Positions 48,560-60,273 of a DNA stretch of 64,000 nucleotides are shown piece by piece. The DNA comes from Pleurostoma richardsiae. Taxonomy: Eukaryota; Ascomycota; Sordariomycetes; Calosphaeriales; Pleurostomataceae. Position 1 is the stretch's first letter. Each line of letters starts with the position of its first letter. The DNA lies in the NCBI GenBank assembly GCA_030052745.1, contig JANBVO010000005.1, forward strand, positions 124,001 through 188,000, in the 5' to 3' direction. The notes under the pieces are model-generated. The model searched no databases. It was not told the origin of the DNA and saw only the letters and a program-made list of their open reading frames with translations. A program made the position numbers and the translations under genes.

Positions 48560-50288
48560 GACTGCTCCATGACACAAGGAAGGGGAGGAGCCCTGTTAGG
48601 AGAGACAGAGTTAGGCAAAATCGCCTAGTCAGCCAGAGGAGGTTTCTCGTGGTCTACCTTACCTGGCCCACATTTGAATCAAAAGCGAGTTCTGTTCTTG
48701 TCTTCATGTTTTTATAGAGCAATAGATCATGCCAATAATAAGGAACAGATTGAAAGAGAATGACTCCTGTCCACTTACTGGCACTGTATCATGTGAAAGT
48801 GGTATGAGTATACATCCCACGCCCGACCTACACTGGACATTGATTGCCCTGCCGACCTATCTGTGACTCCTAACTTACCTGCTCCCTCGACTTGCCTACT
48901 CTCCCGACCCAACCGTCCTCCCGGCCGACCCAGTAACCCAGCCTACCCGCCAAGAATGGCGTATTTAAGATTGGTCTGGTACCTGTGGCGGTGAAATGGA
49001 ACCTGTCTGCCACTCATCAAAGCGTCACAAACATACACACGCGCAGACATTCTCAAAGGAAGATAATTCCCTATCTGTGCCTATAGACTTCACTGTAATT
49101 CACGTAGCAAGTCTGGATCTTTCAGATCCAGGTGCGCATTCCGAAAAGGAGAAAAGCTATTCCACATCCCTGTCCCCCAACTCCAGAAAGCAGGCTCGTT
49201 GCAATGTCAATCGTGATGACGTCGTGTCATGTCGTTAAGCGTGTGCAGGCATAGCCAACCAGCCCGCGCAGTTTATCCTAGAACTGTCTGTGAGCAGACA
49301 GATCCAAAGGAGGCGGGTCTCGCAACGTCCGACAGATGACCATTGCATCGAAATCCACCTGAGATTCCAAGAAGAAAGCTGTTTCATGCGTATTCGATAT
49401 CGCGCGATCTGCATGCTCGAAATACGTCAGCTCGGTTACCCTAAATGGTACGAGATTGCCGGTCATACCACATGGGACCAATTTTGGCCACGATGAGTCC
49501 GAGAATCGCTTAGCGAATCGAGGTTTCCGAAACGGTATCATGTCATAGGTCACCAAGCAAAGAAGATGTGAGATGTCGATCATGCCTTAAAAAGAGTGAC
49601 GGCAGTTGGTGGTCATATCGAAATCCAGAAAGGAGAAGATCGAGCAGCGGCATTGACTGGAGTATCCTGAGATGGTCGATACAGAAAAGAGTGGCAGGAG
49701 TTGGCGACCAGCATTCGGAAATCCAAATAGTGAAAGAGTGAACGACAGCCCTGGGCAGTCAGTAGAATGATGAAAGAGTGGACGGCTGCATGAGGCAACC
49801 AGCAGAAGAACCGCGAAAGAACTGCACAAGAACCGGAACCGCGCAAGAACCGGAACCGGAACCGTGCAAGGACCGGAAGTGTACAAGAACCAGGAAAGAA
49901 CAGCGAAAGAGTGAACGACAGCACTTGGCGACCAGAAATCTGGAGTTGCAAACCGTAAAAGAGTGAACGGCAGCATCAAGTCGAAGATCTCCTGCGCGTC
50001 TGAGGCCTGGCAGTCCAAGGCTTGCTTACCCCCGAAACTTCTCCTCGAATCCCCTGGTATGAGGAGATAAAGCCAAGCGAATGTGCTTTCCGAAACCTGA
50101 CGCTGGAGAATGAAGAACTGTGAGCGAAAACATGGAATGAATGGACGGAAGACTCCAAAGGAGCCTTTCAGCTTCATGAATCCTGGTGAAATGCAGGAAG
50201 AATTCGAAATGCAAGACTCTGGAAGAAGGTCGTTGCCCTGTGAGAAGTCAAGGCGCTGCTCCCAGATGGTCAGCTCCTTTGCGGGGCT
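48560..50288. other. Intergenic region with minisatellite, convergent 3' flanks
   Basis: About 1.7 kb between the ends of the ABCC gene (+) and the 979-aa membrane protein gene (-). The right half carries a degenerate repeat listed separately. A 196-codon minus frame (49587-50177) crosses the repeat and is judged a by-product of it. Confidence 0.55.
49591..49980. repeat. Degenerate minisatellite with AAAGAGTGAACGACAGC units
   Basis: Six imperfect units begin with (A)AAGAGTGA/GACGGCAG-like words at 49591, 49684, 49733, 49773, 49906 and 49957. Most are followed by TTGGCGACCAG-like sequence. Between the fourth and fifth lies a nested array of CAAGAACCGGAACCG-like 15-17 bp sub-units (about 49826-49895). 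Spacing is irregular (93, 49, 40, 133, 51 bp). No coding role is supported. Confidence 0.75.
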
Positions 50289-53200
50289 TTAGTGTCGGTT
50301 AAGGAGCGTGAATGAGACGGAGAAGCTTATAGCCAGCAAGATGTACGCCAGGATAGAAACGACCATCTCGACGGCGAGGAAACGCCGTTGCTTTTTCGTG
50401 AACTTGTGCACCTCTCCTTTCGTGAGCCATGAAAGGGTTGAGTTGAAGGCCCCGCCCCAGGAGAGCGGAGGGATGAAGGGCAGGAATCCCAAGATCGCCA
50501 GAAGGATGAGCAAACACATGCGCTTCCTCTCAGCCGAACGGCTAACCCACTGGTCCTCCTCGGACAGACCCGCAGACTCAAGATCGAGGTTCCCTCGCTC
50601 GTTCGCAAGACGGCGAAGAGAGGGGTCTGTTCCTAAACCCCAGCGGCTCACGTCCCAGGGATAGAGCCGGGGCACACCGTATACCGCACGTCGAGAGGCA
50701 TTAGGGCGGCCAAAGGTCGACGCAGTCGTTGGCCGCTCATGACAATTCTCAACGTGGAATGAGCGAGAGAGGCTGCGAGAGGCCACGTGAGTCGCTGCTG
50801 GGAGACATAAATCAGCTGGGCTAGGGACAAAGAACCATTGCTACATACCTCCAGGCCGCAGGTTTTGACGTGCTTGTGGGTGCGGATGCGATGCACGTCC
50901 AGAATCGTGCTGTGTGTGCGATGCGTAGTGGTGTGCTGACTCGGGCATAGGAGGCAGATTGCTCGCACGCGGTGTGACCGTACTCCCACTTGCAGCACGC
51001 TCGGCGCGCGCACGACCCGTAAGGGTTTCATCGTCAATGCCATTTTCGCGCCGCAGCGCTAGAATGTGGGCTGCCTCAGGAAGTGACAACAACGGAAATG
51101 GGAAAGTTGGTGGTGTCTCTTGGGGGCTGGTAGGCTTGGCCTGCGGTTCCTAAGCCGCAGCAGCAACAGCCTTGCTCTTTCCCTTGCTGACCGGGCTGTC
51201 CTCGTCAAGATAGCTTGAATCATAGAATTTATAATCGACGTGTGCCCGTGACTCTTTGCTAGGCACTTGATTTCCTTTGGAGAAAGGGTTTGAGATCCTC
51301 CTAAGCAGCCCTCCAGGCGACTTATCCTTGGGCGGCGGCGGTGGCGGCCGCGACGTCTCAATGGCACGCCCATTGACCCGGTGAATCCTGGGCTTGGGTA
51401 AGAAGATGGGCTTGGTAGTGTCTTTGAGGGTTCTCTTGCTGAAGGCCGACGCATCGCTTTTGGGAGCTGGGTGCTGCAAGATCCGCTCGGTTGAGGCAAA
51501 TCTGCCCAACTCAGGATGATGAGAGCTTGCACTGTCAGAGACATCGGCAATGCTGCTTCCGGTTTCCTTCAACCCTCGACTATTGACGGTGTGTCCAGTG
51601 AAAGACAAGCCAGCACCTGTGGGAGGCCCAGCACTAGTTGCAACAGTCTCCCAGTCATCTTTATCGTCATCTTTGTGTACACCCAGAAGGTCTATCTCGG
51701 CCCTGAACTCGTGGCGTGCCTCAGCTTCAGCCTTCTGTTTGGCAGTCTGGTACACTGGGACCTTGACAGTGTTCTGATACTCATCTTGTGCCCAAGCAGA
51801 CGGAATGCTAGATGGGTTGTAGAAGCCATCCTGTTGCTGGCTCGAGCAAGGCTGGGTTCCTTGTGGCATGCCACTGCCACCCGTTGGGGTGACGAGGGGT
51901 GTCGCAATTATGGGAGATCGAGCGATATTCCTCACCGGCGTTCCATCTGGAGAACATATAGTAGCCCTGCTGTGAAGGCTGACGCCGCTGACCCGTCTAA
52001 GAGCCATGCTTACCTCGCGCTCTTGGGATTCGTGGAGTAAGCCCCGGAAGCGATCGTATTCAAACAGTGATTCGTTTGAGTCGGTGACAGATGTAGCAGC
52101 ATCAGCGACACCACTGGCCCGACGCGTTCCATGTCTGCTGAAATGCATGCGAAGAGGCCGAGGGCGAAGAGGGGTTCGGGTGGGAGTTCTATGATCTGCG
52201 TCAGAATCGTAAAGAACAGCGTCATCATGTTCGTCGATGTTAGTATTGAGCAACTGCTGAGAGTTGGACACAGTTGAGGTTGACTGTATCGGAGAACCAA
52301 CACCCCGTGCAAATCTAGACGACGGGGGGAACCGGCTGCGGTGATGACCTTCAGGGACCTGGGGCAGGGAGACCGATGGTGCACCACTGGGGGGATGCGC
52401 TGACTGTAGCACGCTCTTGCCTGATCGCTTGTCGGAGCGTAGTCTCAAACCCTCCGGGACAGGAGATGTCAGATTGTCTCGCGCTCTGTTGTTGACAGCC
52501 TTGGTTGGTGTGTCGTCGTTCTCAGTACATACAAAGCCAGGACGTAGTCGCACTATATTGCGGAATCGATGGGGGCTATCGGTAACAGCGTCGACAGATT
52601 GGTTGAAGTAGTCACGACTGCCCGACAGCCTTGCAGGAGCAATTTGCACGTGGGCCGATGAACGAGGTTGATATGGATTGTCATACACGGTGACAGCCTG
52701 GCCAATCGCATCATCTGGGCATGGTTCAGGAGTCGCAGCAGCAGGCGACAGGACATACTGATCCAAGATACGCTCAACCGTGCTTCCGGATCGGTGCTGA
52801 GTTAGAGCAGAGGATGAATGAAGATTTGGGGCTTCTTTGTCGACGGAGGCCGTTGAAGTAGAGCCAGACGGGCCAGACGCAGGCGAGCTGAGACTCTTGT
52901 CAGCTCGAGCTGCAGCAGCGTTGGCGCTCACGCCAAGTCGGAACTTCCACATGTTCCAATCCGTGAGAGACCTGCCCTTGATGCGGCCAATCGGGGGATC
53001 CTGCGCTTCGTGCGGCATAGTGGCTGCCCGTGCTGGGCGGGCCGCAGGGAGGTCCTCGAGTGGGATGTCTTCAAAAACCTCCTCTGGTGCTGTGCTGCCC
53101 GAAATGTCTCTGTGATAGCGAGGGTTCGTTGATGCGAGTCCCGTCGTGATATTGCGATGCGCCTCGTCGAGGCTGTTGAAGATGTGTCCACGTGGATTGG

Positions 53201-53330
53201 TGGAGCGAGGAGGATGTCCCGGCGTGGACAGAGGAAAGGGCTCTTCTGGGATGGCATCCTCGGGATACGGCGAGTCGGGGCGGGGGTAGTAATCTCCAGC
53301 GTCACGAAGGTTACCCTTTGGTGAACGCAT
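50289..53330 (-). CDS. Low-complexity protein with C-terminal membrane hairpin (fungal-specific, unknown function)
   Basis: I propose three exons: 53330-51192, 51140-50849 and 50797-50289, giving 979 aa. The first 700 residues are Ser/Pro/Arg-rich and largely disordered, with scattered short charged motifs (SFSKRTLKDTTKPIFLPKPR, then PPPPPPKDKSPGGLLRRISNPFSKG). The second exon adds a helix (LPEAAHILALRRENGIDDETLTGRAR) seen in fungal 'serine-rich' proteins. The last exon ends in two hydrophobic helices at about 904-925 and 954-976, joined by a short hydrophilic loop. Intron 1 is only 51 bp with a weak donor (GTCAGC) but an acceptor CCGCAG and matching phase; without it the frame ends at 51150 (TAG). 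Start 53330 has a CACCATG context; the frame is open a little further upstream without an ATG. Probably an endomembrane or plasma-membrane protein; function unknown. Confidence 0.65.
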
Positions 53331-53390
53331 GGTGTTGCCCTTATCAAATGATACCTTGTGATGTTCTTGTCCCGGTACAACACGCACCAA

Positions 53391-53460
53391 CGTCCTGGGC
53401 GGTTGAGGTAGTCGCGATTGTCGTCACTTCGCTGTTCGCGATTACCTTCCGGGTTGGTTA
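53391..53460. repeat. Isolated copy of the 66-69 bp repeat
   Basis: The sequence CCTGGGCGGTTGAGGTAGTC seen here also occurs, with one difference (TGG for TAG), at the junction of array units 2 and 3 (53934-53953). The copy lies about 400 bp from the array. On the minus strand it supplies CCGCCCAG, a plausible 3' splice site at 53395. Confidence 0.75.
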
Positions 53461-53811
53461 GTAAAATCTGAATCCATCCCATCGAAACTTCCATGAGTTG
53501 TGATGAGGCACAATGAGGGCAAAAAGACTACGGACGTACTAGACCCAGTAGGGGCGATCGCAGACGGATGGAATTGACTGCAGATGGAATACCTGATGCG
53601 GCGCAGTCAAGGTACCTCAGGTACCTTAGCCACGGAAGCTGCTGTTCAATGTTAGCAAATGAGTCCCTCTTGTCGCAGCTTCCAGAGCCTAACCAAGGAA
53701 CAAAAGGGATAAAGGGATACCTACATACTAACACCAGAGAAAGGTACTGGAAGTAGACGTGTAGGGCGAGAGTCGAGTGTGTTTTGATCTTCGCTATTGA
53801 GTGAGGTCGCT

Positions 53812-54200
53812 GAGGGAGTGGCGCTTATCGTGACTTCGCTGTCTGCAATGGATAAACCTAAAGGTTGACTGGCAGCTGAGGTAGTCACGACTATCGTGAC
53901 TTGGCTATTTGTGACCAGCAACCTGAGTTGATCCTGGGCGGTTGAGGTGGTCGCGACTGCCTTGATTTCGCTGTCCACAATGGACAAACTTTAATTTGGT
54001 GCTGGTGATCGAGGTAGTCGCACTTGTCGAGACTTCGCTTTTCGCGCTCAGCAAACCCTCGTTTGGTACTGACAGCTGAGGTAGTCGCGATTATCGCGAC
54101 TTCGCTGTTTGTGACCACAACAAACCTGGGTTAGTACCGAGCGGTTAAGCTAGTCGCGACTATTGCAACTCGCTGTCAGTGATCAATACCTAAACTTCCA
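53812..54200. repeat. 66-69 bp tandem repeat, six units, hairpin-forming core
   Basis: Units begin near 53812, 53878, 53944, 54011, 54078 and 54147, aligned on TGAGGTAGTCGCGACTAT and CGTGACTTCGCTGT, with a more variable tail (often ...ACAAACCT...). Spacing is 66, 66, 67, 67 and 69 bp. Units 2 and 5 contain perfect inverted repeats: arms AGTCACGA/TCGTGACT at 53884-53891 and 53895-53902, and AGTCGCGAT/ATCGCGACT at 54084-54092 and 54094-54102. Confidence 0.85.
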
Positions 54201-54366
54201 TGTGTTCTACTGTCCCGGGTCCCAATGCAGCCGGTATGATTTGATGAAGGGATGGACGAAGTGCGGGAAATGTGACTTTCTGTGCAGTTGGAGACGTGAT
54301 AAACTCGCGACCACTGAATCTGAAGTTCTTCCATAACGAGTCCTGGAGATGTGACGAGACACAAAG

Positions 54367-54376
54367 GAATACTTAC
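54367..54376 (-). other. Candidate 5' splice site of a long leader intron
   Basis: On the minus strand the sequence reads CTGCTT|GTAAGTATTCC, a near-ideal fungal donor, after a pyrimidine-rich stretch resembling a 5' leader. If paired with the acceptor at 53395 it would define a 982-bp 5' UTR intron of the membrane-hairpin gene containing all repeat copies. This is inference. Confidence 0.4.
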
Positions 54377-56304
54377 AAGCAGCAGTAAAGGGTTGGATGG
54401 GGTGAAGTTGGACGTGAGGAAAATGAATGCAAGCTTGACTGATCGATTTGCCGGTGGAAACTCGCGGGTGATGATCGTGGGTTTTGTGTTGCACGAGGGA
54501 GTTTTCGGGAGGTTGGAGTGTTGTTGTTGTGGAGGAGGAAGACGCGTTCTGGGAGAGGAGGAGGGCTGAGGGGACGGGGTCGGCCGAGGACGAAATCAAC
54601 AAAAGGCGATGACTCCTCTCTGTGACTAGCCAGATGAAGCCAGATTGACGCGTCCGAACTGTGCTGTTTATCACCTTGATCTCACGTCGGCAGACGGGGA
54701 TGGAAGTGCTCAGAAAGTGCCTAAGGTACGTACTGACAGCCATCCACCCTCGCTCACCTCCTTTTAGATGCAGACCCCCTTTTGGCAAGCCTTTCACAGC
54801 GTAGCGCGTTGAGAGCAGCAGCAACTGACGAAGTACAACCCGATGTCGTTCTCAAGTTGTTGGTACTGTTGCTCTGTGACCAAGAAAGCCAACCACCTGA
54901 TGCTGTCAGGGGTGATATTTCACTATCTTTAAGTTGCCTGAAGGAAACAGTCGAAGAGAGAGACTTGTAACCCCGATTATCATCCTCTGGATATATCTTT
55001 AATGCAGACGGACTTGTGGAGGTGGACTGGAGCGGTTCTAGATGGACTGGAGCTGAGAGGAGACGACAATTTCCGGGGTCAGGAAACAGTGCACAATCTC
55101 TCCAATGAAAGCTACGTGAGAAGAAAAGGAGGATTACAGGGGTCTCGATGTCACCCGAAATGAAAAAAACTGCAGAGAAAGTTATTAACAAGACAGCAGC
55201 CCAAATTCCCTGGTGAAGCGTTGAAACCCGTAAAATCGCTTTGATATCAACTACAAAAGCTTCAAGAACGTCCAAAGCTTTCGAAGTCAATGCGTCCTTT
55301 CACGCTTGATTGGGACTCCCTTATCACACATAGAGAAATTCAAATACTATCTGCCAGCCCCTGGGCTCTTAACAACAGCGGGTTTAGAATGCAAGCTCCG
55401 AGCCCAAACAGGAAACAAGGATAACAGGTAGGGGGTTATACAATATATTGCATGATTGAAACTGAATAGCGTCTCTAAAATGGTATTCTTCACTCCCGGC
55501 CGGTTCTTGGTTACTATGGGACGCTATATTGTGAGCTCTTTCCAGGTAGTATGAAGAAGACATACGGTGCACCGAGCCACACTTTGGTTTATGTCATCCG
55601 TATGGAACCTGGATATCAACAGAAAGGACTAAAGGGTGATATAGAATCATTCATCCGTTGCCGGATACAAAGCTCTTGAGGTGACAATCGTCTAAGCTGT
55701 TGAGACCTGGCTACCAGCTTGCAAACTTGCGCCAGCCAATTGATCCCAGAATACTTGCAAATATAAATATAGAAAACCTATATACGTTGAGTTTCGGCAG
55801 CTCGACAACCCGCTGGTTGAGGTTCTGGGTCATCATAGGTACCTTAGGTGGACGGGAAGCAGCTGCTTGCAGCGGCGACGTTGAAGAGGCTCTAGAGGCT
55901 AACAGGGTACCTAAGGTAGATGTATCCGTACGAGTGGGGTACATGTACTAAGCGGACTCACAACCTCGCCACTCGTCTTATCGCTGATGCGCTAAAGTCT
56001 TTGGCACTGATAAGGACCCGGACTCGGGGTCGTCGCGCTAGTGGGGGAAGTCCCGCCAGCCTGCGCCTCCGTCCGGAGAGCGGAGGAGGGCATTCTGAGG
56101 CTCCAAGAGCACCGCTTCCATTTTGTTCTACCTTTGCGATACGCACTCTTCATGGCATCCCCCTATCAACCTTCCATCAGACACCTATTCCTATACACCA
56201 GCATTGATTGTTCTTTATGATATCACTTTCACCGTCAGAAAACTCCGCGTTGCCTCGAGAAGTAGAAGCAGACGGCAGTTCCTGTTTCACCAGGTTTCAG
56301 GACA

Positions 56305-58280
56305 ATGTCCCACGTCGACTTGGCCAGCCTCCCTGGCGAGATACTGCTCTACATCCTCTCGTGTAAGTTGTTCTCACCTAGTCTCTTGAGTGTTTGAAAA
56401 TGCTGAGTGATCTGTGTCTAGTTCTCGAGCCGATAGACATTACCAAACTGCAGCTGGTGTCGAGGCTGTTCCGGAGTATTGCCCGCGATGACGGTTTCTG
56501 GAGAGCCAGATGCCTCGAAGAGTCGTCCTTCCTCGAGAATTTGAACTATCGACGCCAACTTCTCGCCCCCGTCCATACGATTCAGAATGAGACCATCTGG
56601 CAAGCTACGTTCTCGATGAATGGCAACGGAGTCGATGGTGGGACATTAGGGACCGTGCTCAAGACCCGTCCCGCAGATCTGAGGGAGCGAGAAAGAGTTC
56701 GAGTCTTGGCGAATTGGGATCCATCATATTCGTCCGAGAAAGTGAACTGGTACGAGGAATACATACAGAGGCATGCGCCCGTTGCTGTGAACTGGCTGCA
56801 GCATCCACAACAGCGAGATGGCGCCGAGAGGACGCTGGTCGAAGCACGGGGTGTTGCGCTCTACCGGCCGGATAACCCGCATGTGGACCCATATCGACCG
56901 GAAGCTCTTTTCGCAGTGTCTCCGCTCGATGACGGTTCGGTGTGTCTCTGGGACGTCAATGGCGCTCGTGGACGCAAAGGTGCAATCTATGCTAAGAGTC
57001 GGCCTGGGATCTTATTCATCGATGGGCCGGGCGCTGATAATAGCAGACGTTCTAAGAGGATTGACTCGGGCGTCACGGAGTGTGTTAGTGTTGACAGCAC
57101 ACTTCACCGCGCCTTCTTTGCCGTTCAGAGTCATCTCATCGAAGTGGATCTCCAGAGGCTCTGCGTTGTTGGCTGCGAGTCGTATCCCTGGTCGATAACC
57201 TCCATGTCCGCCGCGCATGCTTCTGTTCCACTGACAGTAGGGACAAGCCTGGGGATTCACCTGCACGATTATAGGACTAGAATTGGCTCAAAGAGCACTG
57301 TGGTCGACAGCATTGATGACTTTGACAGGTTTGGAGCCAAGGAGTTTTACGAGCGCAGTCTTCTTAAAGCGTTGTACGAAGACGAACCTCTTCCTCCCTA
57401 TGCGTCACTATCTCAACCTGGCCCTCTGAGCATTCTTCACCTGCAACAGCCAGGGACAGGGACAGGGCTATCAGACGACATCTACGTGGCAGGTAGATTC
57501 TCCAATATCTTACACTACGACCGCCGGAGATTCCCCTCCATAATGGGATCTATCTACTCTGGCGCTCGGCTGTCGAGCATGACATCCCTGCCATTCCCGT
57601 TCTCAACACTGGACAGTGAGCTCCGGCGTGTCGGAGAGCTGTCAATCGACCAGGTCGAGAAGTCCAAGTCTTTCCCTGGAGGGCGCACCCTGATAGCCTG
57701 CGGGGAATACAACACAAAGGGGTCACTGGAGTTGTATGGTCTGAACAACTCGTCGACATCTCAATCGAGGAGTGCGCTGTCTCTGCCTGGCGCTCTGCAG
57801 AACTCAACCTACAAGAACCGCCACTGTTCCGAGTCGAAGCTTCTGTCAGTGGCTACTCACGGCACGAGACTCGTCGTTTCAGATGGCTCGGGCCAACTGA
57901 AGTGGTTTGAGAGAGACGGCTTCACGGAGGTGCGTCGGGCCAGGCTGGGGCATTGTGAGAGGGAGCAAGGGCCGTCTCTCTTCTCCTCTATGCCAGGCTC
58001 TGACGATATCGCGCGCAAGCTGCTGCCGACGGGCCGGGGGCAAGATAGCGATGGCGTCAATAACAATGACCTGCTGTTCTGGACGGGCGAATACTTGGGC
58101 CTCGTCGGGTTCTCCTCCAAGCCCGGATTTACATCTGATGAGTTTGAAGAGAACGGTAAGACGGCAACGGAGCTAGAGAATGAGAAGGAGGAGAGGGTCT
58201 ACGGCGAGAAGATGAGAGAGGCGCTGAAGAGACAGGCTGACGAAGTTCGATTCGTTAGGAAGCTGGGTATGCGAGCATGA
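56305..58280 (+). CDS. F-box protein with WD-like C-terminal region
   Basis: Probable substrate receptor of an SCF (Skp1-Cullin-F-box) ubiquitin ligase. Exons are 56305-56362 and 56422-58280, giving 638 aa; the intron splits a Phe codon inside the F-box. The F-box is residues 7-50 (ASLPGEILLYILSFLEPID, ...LVSRLFRSIARDDGFWRARC). The rest is predicted beta-rich with WD-like blades: SVCLWDVNG, DIYVAGRFSNILHYDRR, TLIACGEYNTKGSLELYG and TRLVVSDGSGQLKWFERDG. A helical charged tail ends the protein (ENEKEERVYGEKMREALKRQ). Blades are too divergent for me to count them with certainty. Target proteins cannot be predicted. Confidence 0.85.
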
Positions 58281-60273
58281 GTGGCCGTGCCCGGGGGCTG
58301 CCAGGAGCGCAGCCAGATCTGCTGTTCTGACTGAGTGCGCGGGCGGCTCATTCTCGCGCAGCATCTAAAGTGGCCGAGGCCGAGACACTCGGGACAGGCA
58401 AGAATTGCCGTGATAGGTCATGAGACTTGACGAGCCGTTGCCCCTCCAGGGTCAAGGCGAGCTGCATCACGTTCATGCCGTCATAGCAGGTTGCAGTCTG
58501 CGGCCGTTTTTGGAAAGGGTCTGCAGGAGCCATAGAATCGTGGATCCATCCATTTGCGGCGCAGGTGAGGGCAATATATAGAAACCGCCATTGGCATTGC
58601 CCGTCTTCTTTTCTTGGACCAAAACCGATACGCGTGCCGGGCCCCCGCAGTGTGTGGTTAGGCGTCTGGCTAGGCGTCTGGCCGACTGCATCAGCGTCGC
58701 TTGTTTCATGCATCTCAGACTCTGGTGCATCTGTCTCAGGTCTCCCACAAGTCGCGTTATATGGTTGCGGCGTGCGTGGACGGGACTATTGCCAGCGAGG
58801 TGGTTTGTGTAAGCCTCAGAATCAGCAGCCTGCAGAGTGCGTGCAGGGCCAGCGCTGCCAACCAACGTGCATAGCCATGCATTGCGATGCCCGCGAGAGA
58901 AAAGGGGAAGATGGCCGGATCAGCTGCGGTCATTGGACCCAGCAGATCTCGCTCCTGAATCTGAGGCAACCAATCAGGTGCTCGCAGCATATCGGAGCGG
59001 CCAATCAGCCGCCGATCAGCCAACCTCCAGAATTGTGAAAGGCTTTCCGGGCTGCCACGCCAGCCGATTCTTCTCTTCCTCTCGATCATCCAGCCTCAAA
59101 CACAGCTGCAGCCCGCGCTTCTTCCTATTGGCGCCGCAGCCCGCCGACCGCGAGGGACCAGAGATCCGTCGATGCGGGCTGGTTCCCACGCGTTGGGCGG
59201 CGGAGCGACTGAGGGTTTTGAGGGGACTAGGTAGTTATTACTGACTGACTGGAGTGAGGGACTCCAGACATGCACATACCATAATACCATACCATACCTT
59301 GCCTGGCAATCCTGGCCACCACGGGCTTCGGAAAGCTGGGAAGCGGTCCCATGGCCGGCGCTAAAGCAGCAGCAGGGTTTTGACAGCATCAGAAAGCAAG
59401 GTTGTGCCACTGCAAGCGCCACCGCATGCCAATGTGTGCTGTCTGTTGCTCCCGATCGCACACCGCTTCGCGCACGAATCCACCCGTGCGCGCCGCAGAA
59501 GCGAACGCGGCGTTGTCCATGCTACCTGCCATAATGCATTGGACTGTTTTCCGACGGGGAGACGGGCTGAGCTGCTGACTATCCGACTGATCTCGCTTCT
59601 CGGAGCTCTCTCCTTTAGCCCTTCTTTCCCTCTCCCAAAGTTCTGCTTGCTCCACTCTGCTCTGGTCTCTGCTGTCCTGCCAGCCAGCCAGCCTGCCTCG
59701 CTTCCTCATATCGTGTTCTCCACCTATCCCAGCCATGACTTCGCAGCCATGGAGAACCATGTTTCGTTTCCGTTCTCGTCGTCCTCTTGTCTTCTGCCCT
59801 TGACTCGTGTCCTCGTTGCCTCGCCCTCTCGGAAGGCTCTCTAAAAGAACACCCCCCCTTCTCGCCTCTCCTCTTCTCTCTGCGACTGGACTGCCTCGCA
59901 TCCTCGCATACTTCGACCTCTCAAACACGGGTCCTTTCGTGGTCTGCACGCCTGTCACTACAATGAGGCGATGACAACTAAGCAGGAGTGGCGCCCCAAC
60001 AGCATTCCTGTGCTCTGTATCCGTACATCTTCCCGCTGATATCCCGTCCCGCTTGTTGTTGCTTGCATGCATGCGCAACAGATAACGGACACCTCATACA
60101 TATCACACACGCCTATTACCGCCGGTCTCATACATATCTCCCACAGAAACATACGGCAGCATTGTACATAACTCCTCACCCATCTGTCCACTCTCCCCTA
60201 CTCGGTCCATCGCGTCGATTCTGACTCATGGTCTCGACCCTTCACCTGTATCTTCACCCTTGAGCAATGTTCG
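58281..60273. other. Intergenic region upstream of the SprT-like gene
   Basis: About 2 kb between co-directional genes. CCAAT boxes are listed separately. From about 59,580 the plus strand is strongly pyrimidine-rich (long CT tracts), consistent with a promoter or 5' leader. A TGACTCA word lies at 60222-60228, only about 45 bp before the ATG. Frames of 100-230 codons occur on both strands but overlap and are low-complexity. Confidence 0.5.
58970..59008 (+). promoter_or_regulatory. Pair of CCAAT boxes (CCAATCAG)
   Basis: Two identical CCAATCAG octamers at 58970-58977 and 59001-59008, 31 bp apart, plus an inverted ATTGG at 58932-58936. These fit the HAP complex consensus. They are 1.27 kb upstream of the SprT-like ATG, so the regulated transcript is uncertain. 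Confidence 0.35.

Larger units (their letters stand above)
53331..56304. other. Divergent intergenic region with tandem repeat
   Basis: About 3 kb between the membrane-hairpin gene (-) and the F-box gene (+). It contains the 66-69 bp repeat array, an isolated copy, a candidate 5' splice site and GGTACCT palindromes (about 53609-53624, 55836-55846, 55906-55915). From 55,100 to 55,800 it is AT-richer than the surroundings. A 178-codon minus frame (54754-55290) lacks an ATG start and was not accepted. Confidence 0.5.

Noticed and set aside
49587-50177. 196-codon minus-strand frame crossing the minisatellite
   Set aside because: Open mainly because the repeat units lack stops in this phase; probably 3' UTR of the membrane-hairpin gene.
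53721-54118. Minus-strand frames through the 66-69 bp repeat giving repeated SEV/ATTS-like peptides
   Set aside because: The repeat length (66-69 bp) is not always a multiple of three and frames change between units, so a repeat protein is unlikely.
54754-55290. 178-codon minus-strand frame with one hydrophobic stretch
   Set aside because: Begins with TTG rather than ATG and has no good splice site nearby or family match.
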